DNA of 7,148 nt. Source: JBGSZX01 sp964640545. GTDB lineage: Bacteria; Bdellovibrionota; UBA2428. Positions 6,420-7,148 of this stretch are shown here, piece by piece. Positions within the stretch are counted from its first letter, which is position 1; the number at the start of each line of letters is the position of its first letter. The position numbers were made by a program, and so were the translations under genes. Under the pieces are notes generated by a model. The model saw only the letters and a program-made list of their open reading frames with translations. It was not told the DNA's origin and ran no database searches. The stretch is from contig CAZXHL010000131.1 of NCBI GenBank assembly GCA_964640545.1, positions 1-7,148 of the forward strand, given 5' to 3'.

Positions 6420-7085
6420 ATGAAAAAATTGGCCTTATCGCTATTTCTAATAGCCCTAACACCTTTTCAAACCCAAGCGATGAATAACGTCCCTGAGGAT
6501 GTGATCCTCGAGGGATTCCTCAGACCTGAGTTTTACTCTGGCTTCAAAGGAAAAATTGTTCCCCTAGAATCAAAATGGTACTGCAATGACCGGCGATATT
6601 TCTGGAGTCTCAAATGGGACGCGAAACTTGATGATGTTGACGTTCAATTCGACCCGGCTAATCCTGATATCACGACGATCAACATCACCCTGAAAGACTC
6701 TTCGCTTAGAGCTATGTACTACCGAAAAGACGGCCCCTTCTGTACCTGGAATGGGGGAGAAGGTGTGATCTCTGCCCAAAAGATTTTTGGCACGGTCAGC
6801 ATCCACGCCACCCTCGAAGAAAATGGAACACCTGAGTTTAGCCTAGACAAGCTCAGAGTTTCTAAGGTCGCCATCCGCGATGTCGAAGTCCTTTACGCAA
6901 CCATTTTTTCCAAGAAGTTTCGAGATAGTTCGGACGGCTTTGCTGAGTGGGTTGAGAAGAATATCAACTCCATTACGAAGACAATGCTTTCAGGTTCGAT
7001 CAAAAAACGTATCAATAAGGCCATTAATGATGCCGTAAGAGACGCCGTTGATGAGCACAATGGCCCAGTCATCGAACGCCCCTAA
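6420..7085 (+). CDS. Secreted (periplasmic or extracellular) protein of unknown family
   Basis: The 221-aa precursor starts with a clear Sec signal peptide: MKK, a hydrophobic core ALSLFLIALTPF, and TQA as the likely cleavage site after residue 20. There is no lipobox cysteine, so it is probably a soluble exported protein. The mature part has two cysteines (C55, C108) that could form one disulfide, alternating polar/hydrophobic strands between about 60 and 160, and amphipathic helix from about 172 to 210 (WVEKNINSITKTML, KKRINKAINDAVRDAV). Beta-rich sequence followed by an amphipathic helix, without enzyme motifs, could fit a lipid-binding or TULIP-like fold, but I do not recognise the family. 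ATG 6420 is supported by GGGAGAGAG (6405-6413) and by the position of the signal peptide; a TTG at 6393 would put nine polar residues before it. polA ends 64 bp upstream on the same strand. Confidence 0.85.
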   Translation: MKKLALSLFLIALTPFQTQAMNNVPEDVILEGFLRPEFYSGFKGKIVPLESKWYCNDRRYFWSLKWDAKLDDVDVQFDPANPDITTINITLKDSSLRAMYYRKDGPFCTWNGGEGVISAQKIFGTVSIHATLEENGTPEFSLDKLRVSKVAIRDVEVLYATIFSKKFRDSSDGFAEWVEKNINSITKTMLSGSIKKRINKAINDAVRDAVDEHNGPVIERP

Positions 7086-7115
7086 AACTTAATAAAGAAG
7101 AAATTTCAGGCGGAA

Positions 7116-7144
7116 TTGCCCTCGGGCACGAATTAGACTAAATT
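7116..7144 (+). promoter_or_regulatory. Possible promoter for a gene beyond the right edge
   Basis: TTGCCC (7116-7121) and TAAATT (7139-7144) are 17 bp apart, each matching four of six consensus bases. They lie after the last stop codon (7083-7085), in a 63-bp tail with no open frame. This is a weak call; the gene it would serve is not in view. Confidence 0.22.
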
Positions 7145-7148
7145 CTCC

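Noticed and set aside
7117..7128. Hairpin TGCCC/GGGCA after the last gene as a terminator
   Set aside because: A five-pair stem with a two-base loop and no T-run after it; it also overlaps the possible promoter at the edge.

Overview
This window looks like ordinary chromosome from a Gram-negative bacterium of moderate GC content. It carries six protein-coding genes and no recognisable RNA genes, transposases or CRISPR array. The mix is a housekeeping DNA polymerase I beside lineage-specific genes, two of them with classical Sec signal peptides and one of those a eukaryotic-like protein kinase. That mix reminds me of predatory or delta-type bacteria such as Bdellovibrionota. This is an inference from gene style, not from a diagnostic marker.

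Layout, left to right. (1) Positions 1-831, minus strand: the N-terminal 277 codons of a protein kinase with a cleavable signal peptide; its C-terminus lies beyond the left edge. (2) Positions 832-1032: a 201-bp gap with a weak promoter-like stretch and a perfect 14-bp inverted repeat (943-956 / 993-1006). (3) Positions 1033-1398, minus: a small membrane protein whose stop codon sits in a short imperfect tandem repeat. (4) Positions 1420-2592, plus: a 390-aa protein of unknown function with a degenerate Rossmann-like N-terminus. It starts only 21 bp from the start of gene 3. (5) Positions 2548-3420, minus: a metallo-beta-lactamase-fold hydrolase with a complete set of zinc ligands. Its 3' end overlaps the 3' end of gene 4 by 45 bp, and a terminator-like hairpin lies inside the overlap. 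(6) Positions 3506-6355, plus: polA, a full-length DNA polymerase I with intact 5' nuclease, proofreading and polymerase motifs. (7) Positions 6420-7085, plus: a secreted 221-aa protein of unknown family with its own likely promoter.

The genes do not form one pathway. The strand pattern (minus, minus, plus, minus, plus, plus) implies several separate transcription units. The kinase is the most interesting item. It has all the sequence landmarks of an ATP-binding, phosphotransferring kinase, but it begins with an export signal. The periplasm has no ATP, so its substrate and site of action are open questions; an effector delivered into another cell is one possibility. I see no clear multi-gene novel system here, and the kinase's partners, if any, would lie beyond the left edge.
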